The notes under the pieces were generated by a model, which saw nothing but the letters and a program-made list of their open reading frames with translations, was not told where the DNA came from and ran no database searches. Of a stretch of DNA of 64,000 bases, positions 25,978 through 34,130 are shown one piece after another. Each line of letters begins with the position of its first letter. Position 1 is the first letter of the stretch. Source of the DNA: Deltaproteobacteria bacterium (GTDB taxonomy: Bacteria; Desulfobacterota; Binatia; HRBIN30; CADEER01). Location: NCBI GenBank assembly GCA_029262455.1, contig JAJCZJ010000090.1:1-64000 (forward strand). Direction: 5' to 3'. The translations under genes and the position numbers were made by a program.

Positions 25978-26072
25978 AAAAGAGAGATGATTCGCGACCT
26001 GAAGTACAGCGGAAAACCCGAAAGCCTTCCCCGCTCCCGCGTGCAATGCGGGAGCGGAGGTTCTGTTGGGCG
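25978..26072. repeat. Cassette flank, copy B (inverted copy of 6380-6473)
   Basis: Begins directly at the end of the heptamer array (AAAAGAGAGATGATTCGCGA) and contains the hairpin GCTCCCGC-GTGCAAT-GCGGGAGC at about 26031-26053. The first 78 bases are nearly identical to the reverse complement of 6396-6473. The array plus flank therefore behaves as one unit that exists in both orientations in the genome. Confidence 0.88.
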
Positions 26073-26128
26073 TCGCCCGTCATTTCGAGATAATCGACAG
26101 TCTCTGTGTGAGGCGGGTTGCGGAGATG

Positions 26129-26644
26129 TCAGGACGGGTGCCCGGTGTGAGCGTGGCGTCTGCGGAGGTACCCTCGATATCTCAAGTACGGCAGCCAGGC
26201 GTGCGGTCGAATCAGCGTGGTCAGGAAGAAGCGAAGCGAATCGAAATAGGCTTCGCGTTCGGCGATGACATTGTTGCGTACGATGATCCGATCGACGATG
26301 CGAAGCTCGTAGGGGCTGCCGCCGAGGGTAAACCCGAGTCTCCAGGCGATCATGATGGTGTCACCCGACGCACTCCATGAATCGACAGTGCCGCGAAGAT
26401 CGGGCAGCCAATCGAGCAACCTCGTGAACTCCCGAGCGGCCGCCTCTCGGCCATGGGTCGTCGGAGTGACTGGCTGCGTCAGTCGGACATCTGAAGCGAG
26501 CATCGCGACGAACGTCGGGACGTTCGGATGGTCCCAAGCCTTGGCGAAACGTTCGACAAAATCGCTGGCGTCGAAGGGTTCGTGGGTATGGACCTCTTTC
26601 TCGGTGTGAGTCTCTTCCTGATTTGAACGATTCTTTGGCTGCAT
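26129..26644 (-). CDS. SnoaL-like/NTF2-fold protein
   Basis: 171 residues from ATG 26644 (MQPKNRSNQEETHTEKEV). Cone-like NTF2 fold: DFVERFAKAWDHPNVPTFVAMLASDVRLTQPVTPTTHGREAAAREFTRLL, DLRGTVDSWSASGDTIMIAWRLGF, IVDRIIVRNNVIAEREAYFDSLRFFLTTLI. This fold hosts isomerases, dehydratases and non-enzymatic members, so the function is open. It is divergent from, and its start nearly abuts, the region upstream of the selenoprotein gene. Confidence 0.75.
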   Translation of the reverse strand: MQPKNRSNQEETHTEKEVHTHEPFDASDFVERFAKAWDHPNVPTFVAMLASDVRLTQPVTPTTHGREAAAREFTRLLDWLPDLRGTVDSWSASGDTIMIAWRLGFTLGGSPYELRIVDRIIVRNNVIAEREAYFDSLRFFLTTLIRPHAWLPYLRYRGYLRRRHAHTGHPS

Positions 26645-26800
26645 GTGTCTGATTTGCCGGTCGTTGCAGGGTTTGGGAAGAACCACTCGTCGTCTTCGCG
26701 ACAGGGCCGGTTTCCGTGGCGGGGAAGGGGCGTCTTTTTGAAGCCATGCGGCGGCGGACAGTTGCTATTCGCTTGGGCGGCATGGTTTGACCGACATCTG

Positions 26801-28033
26801 ATGGACTACTTCGACTATTCGAAACGAGCGGACCCGATTCGCGACGATCTCGTGGCGGCTCATCGCCGTACTTGGGAACACATCGGTGTAGCGGGGACGT
26901 GGCTCAACGGCGTCGAGCGCGTCGCCATCGCCGATGAGACGCGGAGAGCGAGAGGCTGCGCTCTCTGCGCTGAGCGCAAGGCCGCGCTGTCACCCTTTGC
27001 CGTTGCTGGGGAGCATGATCACGCCGGCGTGCTGGCCGGGCCGTTGGTGGACGTAGTTCATCGTGTCACGACGGATGCCGGACGGCTGACGGAGTCGTGG
27101 TACAAATCGGTGTTGTCCTCCGGCATATCGGCGGAATCTTACGTCGAAGCGGTCGGGGTGGCGGTGCTTGTGATCAGCGTGGACGCCTTTCACGATGCGA
27201 TGGGGATCCCGTTCGAGCCGCTGCCGGAGCCGAAGCCCGGTGAGCCGACGCGCCAACGTCCGGCTGGTGCTCGGGTGGAAGAGGGGGTCGCCTGGGTTCC
27301 GGTTCTCGGGCCGTCCACCTGCGGACCCGAAGACGCCGATTTGTTTGCGGGGTTACCGCCCGGGCCGGCGCCGAATGTCATTCGTGCTCTTTCGTTGGTT
27401 CCGTCCGAGGTGCGCGCTTGGCACGACCTGGCGGCGGCGCAGTATCTCTCTGCCAGGCAAATGCAGGATCCGGTTTCTCCGCGGGCGATCGATCGGGCTC
27501 AGATCGAACTTCTGGCCGGTCGGGTGTCTGCGTTGAATGAGTGCTTTTACTGAACTGCGTCGCACGCTGTGATGCTCCGTGCGAGCATCGAGTACCAAGG
27601 GAACGAAGCAGACGTCAGCGCCGTCGCCGGGGGCGCTGAATCTGAAGGCAACAACCCGGTCGTGCACGGTAGGGAGCTGGTGGCGTTCGCCGAGGCGGCG
27701 GTGCAGGGCGATCCGGCGAGCCTGGAGTCGGCGCGCGATGCCTTGCGCGAGGTTGTCGGATCGGCCGGCTTGGTCGATGCGGCGGGAGTCGTCGCCAACT
27801 TTCAACGCATGGTGCGCATCGCGGACGGTGCGGGAATCGCCCTCGATACTTCGGTCGGCATGTTGGCCGAGGATCTGCGCGAGGACCTTGGCCTAGATCG
27901 CTTCGAATCGGCCGGGCGATCAGGTGATCTCGGTCCCGTGCAGCGAGCACTGTCACCTGTGCTGCGGCGTTTGGCGCACTTCGGGTTTCGAATGATGGGC
28001 CGTCGCGCACGGAAAAGAAGCGCTGTAAGTTGA
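26801..28033 (+). CDS. Alkylhydroperoxidase (AhpD)-related selenoprotein, in-frame TGA = Sec251
   Basis: 410 residues from ATG 26801 when the TGA at 27551-27553 is read as selenocysteine. Domain 1 (about 1-165) has ERVAIADETRRARGCALCAERK (C53, C56) and an extended helical AhpD-like fold. Domain 2 (about 195-360) carries RAQIELLAGRVSALNECFY, then TGA, then TASHAVMLR. C248 and residue 251 with the His four residues later make CxxU-x3-H, the peroxidatic motif of AhpD with Sec in place of the second Cys. Downstream sequence stays family-like (GLVDAAGVVANFQRMVRIADGAGIALD). It likely reduces peroxides using a thiol donor, and glutathione reductase lies 192 bp downstream. Ordinary gene calling would split this into two ORFs (stop at 27553, restart near 27569); a nonsense mutation is the alternative. 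An extension to GTG 26645 is possible. Confidence 0.87.
27571..27589 (+). promoter_or_regulatory. Candidate bacterial SECIS hairpin
   Basis: GATGCTC (27571-27577) and GAGCATC (27583-27589) form a perfect 7-bp stem around the loop CGTGC, with G at loop position two; a T-G pair can extend it. The loop starts 24 nt after the TGA. Bacterial SECIS elements are small hairpins inside the coding sequence just after UGA, with a short apical loop having a G among its first two bases. A competing 7-bp stem (TCGCACG 27560-27566 with CGTGCGA 27578-27584) overlaps it. Confidence 0.65.
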
Positions 28034-28225
28034 ACTCGCCGCAACGGCTTGCCCACTCGCAGCAGCCTGAACACAGCGGGCCCGCCCTTGTATGTGAAGA
28101 AGGACCGGGATCGACCCTGCATTAGATTTATGTAGTTCCTGGTATTTGCACCGCAAGTTATTGTTTTTATGCCTAATTAGCCCGTGTTGATGCAAAGTCT
28201 GATCTGATCGCAAAAGGAACCCTGC
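28034..28225. promoter_or_regulatory. AT-rich leader/promoter region of glutathione reductase gene
   Basis: A 192-bp gap markedly more AT-rich than its surroundings between about 28120 and 28200. A TTGCAC (28146-28151) and TATGCC (28168-28173) pair with 16-bp spacing is a weak sigma-70-like promoter. AAAAGGAA just before ATG 28226 is a good ribosome-binding site. No tRNA, riboswitch or terminator hairpin is evident. Confidence 0.35.
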
Positions 28226-29590
28226 ATGACCGAATACGACTACGATCTTTTCACCATTGGTGCCGGTTCGGGCGGGGTCCGCGCCAGCCGAATTTCTGCC
28301 TCGTACGGCGCCCGCGTCGCGGTGGCCGAAGAGCGCTATCTCGGCGGGACTTGTGTCAACGTCGGGTGCATTCCGAAGAAGCTGTTCGTTTACGCGTCGG
28401 CTTTTGAGGAGGAGTTTTCGGATGCGCAGGGTTTTGGATGGACGGTGGGTGAGCGATCGCATGCGTGGCGGTCGCTCATGGAGAACAAGGATCGGGAGAT
28501 TGACCGGTTGAACGGCATCTACGCGCGGCTCCTCGACCAGGCCGGTGTCGACCGCATCGAGGGGCGCGCTCGTATCGTCGATGATCACACAGTCTCGGTC
28601 GGCGACCGGAAGATCACAGCCAAACACATTCTGGTCGCGGTTGGCGGTTGGCCTTGGGTTCCTGAAATCCCGGGAATCGAGCATGCGATTACCTCGAACG
28701 AGGCGTTCCACCTGGAGACGTTTCCCGAGCGAGTGGTGATTGTTGGAGGAGGCTACATCGCGGTGGAGTTCGCCGGCATCTTCCACGGGCTCGGTGCTGA
28801 GGTCACGCAGCTTTATCGGGGAGAGCTGTTCTTGCGCGGTTTCGACGACGATCTGCGCGCCGCGCTCGCGGTCGAGATGCGCAAGACGGGTATTGACGTT
28901 CGTTTCGGCTCGAACCCGGCGACGATTGAAAAGGCGGCCAATGGCGACCTTCTAGTGACGCTCGAAGACGGCACTCGGATCGACGCAGATGTTGTGATGT
29001 ACGCGACCGGACGTGCCCCCTTGACGGCGGACCTCGGTCTCGAAGATGCCAATGTCGCACTCGGTCCGTCTGGCGAGATCCTCGTAGACGAGTACTCTCG
29101 AACCTCGGTTGAGAGCATCTGGGCCATTGGCGACGTGACCGACCGTGTGCAGCTGACCCCGGTCGCGATTCACGAGGGCATGTGTCTGGCGGCGACGCTG
29201 TTCAAGGGCGAGCCGACAAAACCAGATCACGAGAACATCGCGAGCGCGGTGTTCAGCCAGCCGCCGTTGGCCACCGTCGGCCTGACCGAGGCCGCGGCGC
29301 GTGAGCACTACGACGCCGTCGATGTGTATCGATCGACGTTCCGCGAGCTCAAGCACACGCTGTCAGGGCGCGACCAAAAGACGACGATGAAGCTCGTCGT
29401 CGATGCCGAGAGCGATCGCGTGCTCGGTGCGCACATGGTCGGAGCGCACGCGGCAGAGATTATTCAGGGGATCGCGATCGCGGTGAAGTGTGGAGCCACG
29501 AAAGCTCACTTCGATGCGACGATCGGGATCCACCCGACTTCGGCGGAAGAGTTCGTGACGATGCGTGAGCCGGTTTCCTCCGGGGGGTGA
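28226..29590 (+). CDS. gor: Glutathione-disulfide reductase
   Basis: 454 residues, the usual size. FAD-binding [25 protein letters not shown], redox disulfide [13 protein letters not shown] (C43, C48), NADPH domain [24 protein letters not shown] segment [22 protein letters not shown], and the C-terminal catalytic His in [13 protein letters not shown]. It reduces GSSG to GSH with NADPH. The residues after the NADPH glycine motif include two arginine-rich positions consistent with NADP preference, though this is not proved. It lies downstream of the selenoprotein and convergent with a GST gene, suggesting a glutathione-based oxidant defence region. Confidence 0.92.
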   Translation: MTEYDYDLFTIGAGSGGVRASRISASYGARVAVAEERYLGGTCVNVGCIPKKLFVYASAFEEEFSDAQGFGWTVGERSHAWRSLMENKDREIDRLNGIYARLLDQAGVDRIEGRARIVDDHTVSVGDRKITAKHILVAVGGWPWVPEIPGIEHAITSNEAFHLETFPERVVIVGGGYIAVEFAGIFHGLGAEVTQLYRGELFLRGFDDDLRAALAVEMRKTGIDVRFGSNPATIEKAANGDLLVTLEDGTRIDADVVMYATGRAPLTADLGLEDANVALGPSGEILVDEYSRTSVESIWAIGDVTDRVQLTPVAIHEGMCLAATLFKGEPTKPDHENIASAVFSQPPLATVGLTEAAAREHYDAVDVYRSTFRELKHTLSGRDQKTTMKLVVDAESDRVLGAHMVGAHAAEIIQGIAIAVKCGATKAHFDATIGIHPTSAEEFVTMREPVSSGG

Positions 29591-29636
29591 GAGTTCCCCC
29601 CGCGGCGGGCTTCCGATCCGTGTACGGGTATTAATC

Positions 29637-30305
29637 CTATGCTCGGGCCGCCGCCTCCGGCGAGAGCCCGCCGTAGATAGAGACTTCCTCGGCGAAGATC
29701 TCTGCGATCGTTGGCCGGTTGATGATCGCGTCGGCGTATCTCTTGAAGTTGGGATGCGCATCGCCGTCGACCTCGAGACCTGTGTGGCGGTAGTTGATGA
29801 GCGGGCTGGCGATTGCGATGTCGGCGATTGTCAGCGAGTCCCCCACCATGAAATCGCGCTTGCCGATGGTTTCGTCGAGATGGCCGAACAAACCCGGCAG
29901 CCGTTCTAGTGCTTTGCCGACGACCTTTTCATTGGTCGGCTGTCCGAGGACGAGGGGGTAGGCGACCTTCTGAAGGAAGACCGTCGCTATTGTCGCCGAC
30001 AAGGCGTCGTCGGCGAACTCTTCGAGGAATGCGGCGCGTGCGAAGTGAATCGGATCTTCGGGGACCAGCCGTGGCTTTGGATTCACCTTGTCGAGGTACG
30101 CGACGATGACCGATGAATCTGGAATGTTCTCGCCCTCGTCGGTTGTCCACACCGGAATCTTGCGCAACGGGTGAAGCTTCTCGAAACCGTCGGGCAGATC
30201 GAAATGGACGATGGGATTGAGTTCGTAGGGGATCCCTTTTTCGGCGAGAGCGATTCGAACCTTGCGGACGTACGGTGAGAGATGGGTTCCATGAAGTGTC
30301 GGCAT
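29637..30305 (-). CDS. Glutathione S-transferase
   Basis: 222 residues. Thioredoxin-like N-terminal domain opening MPTLHGTHLSPYVRKVRIALAEKGIPYEL with Ser10 as the likely glutathione-activating residue (SPYVRKV), RKIPVWTTDEGENIPDSSVIVAYLDKV for the gamma-glutamyl-binding SS motif, then an all-helical C-terminal domain (VGDSLTIADIAIASPLINYRHTGLEVDGDAHPNFKRYADAI). It conjugates or reduces electrophiles with GSH. Convergent with gor. Its stop is 46 bp from that of gor, and a separate plus-strand ORF over it is a shadow. Confidence 0.88.
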   Translation of the reverse strand: MPTLHGTHLSPYVRKVRIALAEKGIPYELNPIVHFDLPDGFEKLHPLRKIPVWTTDEGENIPDSSVIVAYLDKVNPKPRLVPEDPIHFARAAFLEEFADDALSATIATVFLQKVAYPLVLGQPTNEKVVGKALERLPGLFGHLDETIGKRDFMVGDSLTIADIAIASPLINYRHTGLEVDGDAHPNFKRYADAIINRPTIAEIFAEEVSIYGGLSPEAAARA

Positions 30306-30347
30306 GGAGATTTCCTCCTGTTGGTAGCGCGTTTGAGAGTTGGGCGC

Positions 30348-31541
30348 TCACGACGAGCGCGGCAAGCCGAGGTGATGCTCTGCGACGAAGTTCAGCATCA
30401 CGGGTGTGCTGACCGGTGTGGATTTGAAGACCTGCACCATCTGCGCGAAGCCGAGCAGGCCGATCTCGGGGTCGAAACCGTGAGAACCGAGAGCGGTTCC
30501 GGCGGCGTTCAACGCCGCTTCGGCGACCTCGACGGCGGCGAATCGCGCCGCGGCCGTGGGCAGGGAGACTTCGAAGGGATTCGCTCCGGAATCGTAGGAA
30601 GTGGTGGCGTGTTCGAGCAGCCGTCGCAATCCCTGCGCCTTGAGGAACGTTTCGGCGAGCGGATGTTGCACGGCTTGGTAGCGCCCGAGCGGGACATCGC
30701 CGAATACGCAGCGGTCCTTAGCGTGTTGAATCGAGACATCGAGGATCCAACGCGTGGCTCCCAGGATCAGGGCAGGGATCAGAATGCGTTCGACGTTGAG
30801 TGCGTCGAGGACGGGTAGGGCGCCGAATCCGCGCGCCCCGACCATGTTCGCACCCGAAACTCTGACACCCTCTAGCTCGACCGTGTACTGGGTGACGCTG
30901 CGAAAGCGCGGCAGCGTCATGCGCTTCCAGCGCAGCCCCGGCGTGTCGCGATCGACGAGAAACAGCGACAGTCCGGCCGATTCGTCGAGGCCTTTGCGCC
31001 GGCAGTCCTCGACCGATGTCGTGCGCGCGAGGATCAGGATCGCGTCAGCCAGGTCGACGGCGGAGATGTAGTCCTTTGTGCCGGTGAGGATGAAGTCGTC
31101 GCCGTCGGCCGATGCTTGGGTTTTCGCTGCGAAGACATTCGATCCGGCGTCTCGCTCGGTCACGGCAAAGACCAGTCGCCGTTCACCGGTCGCCACTGCC
31201 GGCAAGATCGACTGCTTGAGGGCGTCCGCCGCGTGGTTGACGAGCGGGACGGCGACCATGGCATTCAGCACCGGAACCATGTCCCCGATGTCGGCTGCAG
31301 CGAGTTCCTCGATGACCGCTGCAATTCCGGCGAGGCCGAGACCGAGTCCGCCATACTCGGTTGGGATGGCGGCGCCGATGGCGTTGCCCTGCTTCACGGC
31401 TTGCCAGATCGCTTCGGGGTAGTGCCCGTCGGCTTCGTCGCGGGCCCCCCTGATCTCGATTCCGTGGTTCGCCGCGACGGACTCAAATCGCGTACGTACT
31501 TCAGACCGGAGGTTGTCGAGGGCATCGTATCGACTAGTCAT
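30348..31541 (-). CDS. Acyl-CoA dehydrogenase
   Basis: 397 residues. Helical N-terminal domain (QAVKQGNAIGAAIPTEYGGLGLGLAGIAAVIEEL), central beta domain with FAD-binding FAVTERDAGSNVFAAKTQASADGDDFILTGTKDYISAVDLADAIL, then the C-terminal helices (LNVERILIPALILGATRWILDVSIQHAKDRCVFGDVPLGRYQAVQHPLAE). The family's catalytic base in the C-terminal domain is not identifiable with confidence. Oxidises an acyl-CoA thioester with FAD; chain specificity unknown. Upstream of the GST on the same strand with a 42-bp gap, so possibly one transcript. Confidence 0.9.
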   Translation of the reverse strand: MTSRYDALDNLRSEVRTRFESVAANHGIEIRGARDEADGHYPEAIWQAVKQGNAIGAAIPTEYGGLGLGLAGIAAVIEELAAADIGDMVPVLNAMVAVPLVNHAADALKQSILPAVATGERRLVFAVTERDAGSNVFAAKTQASADGDDFILTGTKDYISAVDLADAILILARTTSVEDCRRKGLDESAGLSLFLVDRDTPGLRWKRMTLPRFRSVTQYTVELEGVRVSGANMVGARGFGALPVLDALNVERILIPALILGATRWILDVSIQHAKDRCVFGDVPLGRYQAVQHPLAETFLKAQGLRRLLEHATTSYDSGANPFEVSLPTAAARFAAVEVAEAALNAAGTALGSHGFDPEIGLLGFAQMVQVFKSTPVSTPVMLNFVAEHHLGLPRSS

Positions 31542-31744
31542 TCGAATTCTCCCGCGGACCTAGCCACCTGCGGGCTGGTCCGGTCGCGTGGCGGCCTTCG
31601 GCTCAGTGTGTGCGATCCTCTCATTGCAAGGATTGTCGTCACTGGCGCCGTTCGGCGCGAGGGTGGATCGCGACGTGGGTCGGGCTGATTGCGCCAAAAC
31701 ACGGCGACAAAGTGGATCTGCCCTGGTGTGGGGCAGCCGTTGAA

Positions 31745-32755
31745 CTACCGGGAGTAGCCGAAGCGGCTTCGATACTCACCGGGAGAGATACCGGTCTGCT
31801 TGCGAAAGAGTCTGCGGAAGGAGCGAGTGTCCTCGTACCCACACTGGTAGGTGATCTCTTCGATCGACAGGTTCGTCGACTCCAGGTCTTTCATGGCAGC
31901 CTCGACCCGCAGTCGTTGCAGGTATTGGCGCGGCGACTCTCCCGTAGCCGTGCGGAATCGGCGCAGGAAAGTCCTCTCCCCGAGTCCCGCGACACCAGCG
32001 AGGGATTCCGTGTCGCACGCTTTGGTGAGATTCTGCGCGATCCACTGCTCGACTTTGCGGACCTCTTCGTCGGGGTGTTCCGGTGTCGGCCGTGGCAGCA
32101 GGAACGGTTGCTGCGAGCGTGGGTTCGGGTCCGTCGATAGGACCCGCGCCGTTTCCAGCGCGATCCGGGGGCCGAGTGCTCGCCCGATCAACGCAAGTGC
32201 CAGGTCGAGGTAGGAAGTGGTTGCACCGGCCGTGACGACGGCGCCTTCGTCGACGATGCGCAGCGATGTCCGCAGGTGGACTTCGGGAAACCGCTGTTTG
32301 AACAGCTCTCGGAAGAGCGGGGTCGTGGTGGCGCGGCGGCCGTTGAGCACACCGGTTTCGGCCACGAGGAAGGTTCCGGTACAGGTCGCGGCGGTAATCG
32401 CTCCTCGATCGACGGCGCTGCCGAGGCAATCGACCACCGCGGCGTTGTCGGAAGCCAACTCTTCCGGGCTGCCGATGATCGGTGGAATGACGATGACGCT
32501 GGCGTGCTGTAGGTCTTCGAGGCGGGCGGTGCATGGAATCTCGAATCCGCCGAAGCCAGTAACCGAATCTTGGGATGGTCCGGCTACTACGACGTTCAAC
32601 TTCGGCCCTTCGCCGGCTCGGAGGGCATCGGCGATCGCGAAGGCTTCGAGGCTGCCGAAGACAGCCGACGTCATGCATCCCGGAACGGCGACCAGGGCGA
32701 AGGTCCAGTCCTTTGTTCTGGTCTCAGCGCTGCGTTCTGGGCCCGGATCGCTCAT
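31745..32755 (-). CDS. GlxA-family AraC-type transcriptional regulator
   Basis: 336 residues. N-terminal DJ-1/PfpI-like amidotransferase fold (FALVAVPGCMTSAVFGSLEAFAIADALRAG, LQHASVIVIPPIIGSPEEL, ITAATCTGTFLVAETGVLNGRRATTTPLFRELFKQRFP). C-terminal AraC double helix-turn-helix from about 235 (VEQWIAQNLTKACDTESLAGVAGLGERTFLRRFRTATGESPRQYLQRLR and SIEEITYQCGYEDTRSFRRLFRKQTGISPGEYRSRF). Such regulators sense small ligands and activate nearby genes. The neighbours are a divergent xylanase and an acyl-CoA dehydrogenase, so either may be the target. Confidence 0.92.
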   Translation of the reverse strand: MSDPGPERSAETRTKDWTFALVAVPGCMTSAVFGSLEAFAIADALRAGEGPKLNVVVAGPSQDSVTGFGGFEIPCTARLEDLQHASVIVIPPIIGSPEELASDNAAVVDCLGSAVDRGAITAATCTGTFLVAETGVLNGRRATTTPLFRELFKQRFPEVHLRTSLRIVDEGAVVTAGATTSYLDLALALIGRALGPRIALETARVLSTDPNPRSQQPFLLPRPTPEHPDEEVRKVEQWIAQNLTKACDTESLAGVAGLGERTFLRRFRTATGESPRQYLQRLRVEAAMKDLESTNLSIEEITYQCGYEDTRSFRRLFRKQTGISPGEYRSRFGYSR

Positions 32756-32928
32756 GCCCTGTCCGATCTAACACCTGCAATCAAGATTGGCGATGCAGAG
32801 AAGGCTTCGCGCCTGATGCGACTCGAATTCGAGAGCGCGAGGCGGTACCTTGCTGCCATGAGTGACATCGAATGCGAGACGGGCCTGTGAACAACAGAGT
32901 GATTGAGCAGAGCAGTGGTGGGGGCCGG

Positions 32929-34068
32929 ATGCGATCCCTTCGGGCGAGTTCTCTGTTGGTCGTTATGGCAGTGTGTTGGGTCTCGGCGGGCTGTTCTTCT
33001 GATGACTCGGGCGTGAACTGTGCCGAGGTTGAGTGCACACTCGCGCAAGCTGCGCGCCAGGCGGGCCGCTTTGTCGGCACCACGTCGGAGCGACGCGGCT
33101 GGACGATGGACCCGGAAGGGGATCTGGTTCGAACGCACTTCACGTCCGTCACCAGCCAGAACGAGCTCAAGTGGGGACCTCTCTCCAACGCAGAAGGTGT
33201 CTACGACTTCAGCCATGCCGATGAGACGGTCGAATTCGCCGTGACCAACGGCATGCGCATGCGTGGCCACGTGCTGTTCTGGCATCGCTTCAACGCGGTA
33301 CCGGAATGGGTGCGGCAAGCGGTCGCCGACGCCAGCGATCCAGAAGCGCGACTGCGTGACATCATGACCGAGCATGTCCAGACGGTCGTCGGCCGATACA
33401 AAGGGCGCATCGAGACTTGGGATGTCGTCAATGAGCCGCTCGCGTTTCTGAGCGACGCCATCGATCCCGAGAGCATCTTCTTTCAGGTTTTCGAACGCTA
33501 CGAGGATTTCCTCGATCACGCCTTTCACTTGGCACGAGCAGCCGACCCGGACGCGAAGCTGTTCATCAACGAAGTGTTCCCGAGCTTTCGAGACAGTACG
33601 TTCGAAGGGTTGTTCCGATTGGTCAGCGGCATGGTCGAGCGCGGCACGCCGATCGACGGCGTCGGTTTTCAGGGCCATTACGTTGTGGGCCTGCCGAACC
33701 GTGAGGTTTTGATCGAGCGCCTGCAGGCCTTCGCCGATCTCGGGCTGCTGGTAGAGATCACCGAACTCGATGTCTCACTGCCCTTGCTGCGGGAAGAACC
33801 GGACCCGTTCGCGGCGCAGGCCGAAGTGTACCGCGATGTGTTCGAGGCGTGCCTCGAGGTGGATGCATGCGTCGGGGTTACGATGTGGAATTCCCACGAC
33901 GGAGCGACGTGGCTCGACGTCGACGCCGGCTTCGGTCCGCTCGGACCGCATTTCCCGACGCTTTTCGATGAGCAGTTGCGCCCAAAGCCCGCTTACGATG
34001 CGGCACGGGATGCGTTGTTGACTGGAAGATCATCGCGGCGTAGCCGCGATACGCCTTTGAACAATTGA
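32929..34068 (+). CDS. GH10 endo-1,4-beta-xylanase, lipoprotein
   Basis: 379 residues from ATG 32929. Lipobox ends at Cys22 (VSAGC) followed by SSDDSG. GH10 barrel: GTTSERRGW, FTSVTSQNELKWGPLSNAEGVYDFSHADETVEFA, MRMRGHVLFWHRFNAVPEWV, the acid/base Glu169 in WDVVNEPLAF, GLFRLVSGMVERGTPIDGVGFQGHYV, and the nucleophile Glu279 in VEITELDV. Both catalytic residues and the conserved His/Trp are present, so it should cut xylan internally. It would be anchored to the envelope. It ends within 3 bases of the next reading frame's start region but the next gene's own start is 34131. Confidence 0.93.
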   Translation: MRSLRASSLLVVMAVCWVSAGCSSDDSGVNCAEVECTLAQAARQAGRFVGTTSERRGWTMDPEGDLVRTHFTSVTSQNELKWGPLSNAEGVYDFSHADETVEFAVTNGMRMRGHVLFWHRFNAVPEWVRQAVADASDPEARLRDIMTEHVQTVVGRYKGRIETWDVVNEPLAFLSDAIDPESIFFQVFERYEDFLDHAFHLARAADPDAKLFINEVFPSFRDSTFEGLFRLVSGMVERGTPIDGVGFQGHYVVGLPNREVLIERLQAFADLGLLVEITELDVSLPLLREEPDPFAAQAEVYRDVFEACLEVDACVGVTMWNSHDGATWLDVDAGFGPLGPHFPTLFDEQLRPKPAYDAARDALLTGRSSRRSRDTPLNN

Positions 34069-34130
34069 TTGCGTTAGCGGTGCAAACGGCTACCGTGAAA
34101 ATTTACAGGAATACTGCTTGGAGGTGTACG

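Noticed and set aside
25648-26268. Gly/Tyr/Arg-rich ORFs over the array in both strands
   Set aside because: Same reason; they are readings of the heptamer array and flank in several frames.
26801-28033. Broken gene (nonsense mutation) at 27551
   Set aside because: The TGA is exactly at the second redox position, the 3' half keeps family sequence and a hairpin follows. A pseudogene would be expected to show further decay. Not fully excluded without genome-wide Sec genes.
28034-28225. tRNA or riboswitch in the AT-rich gap
   Set aside because: No cloverleaf, no T-loop GTTCGA-type box and no terminator or sequestering hairpin before the ribosome-binding site.
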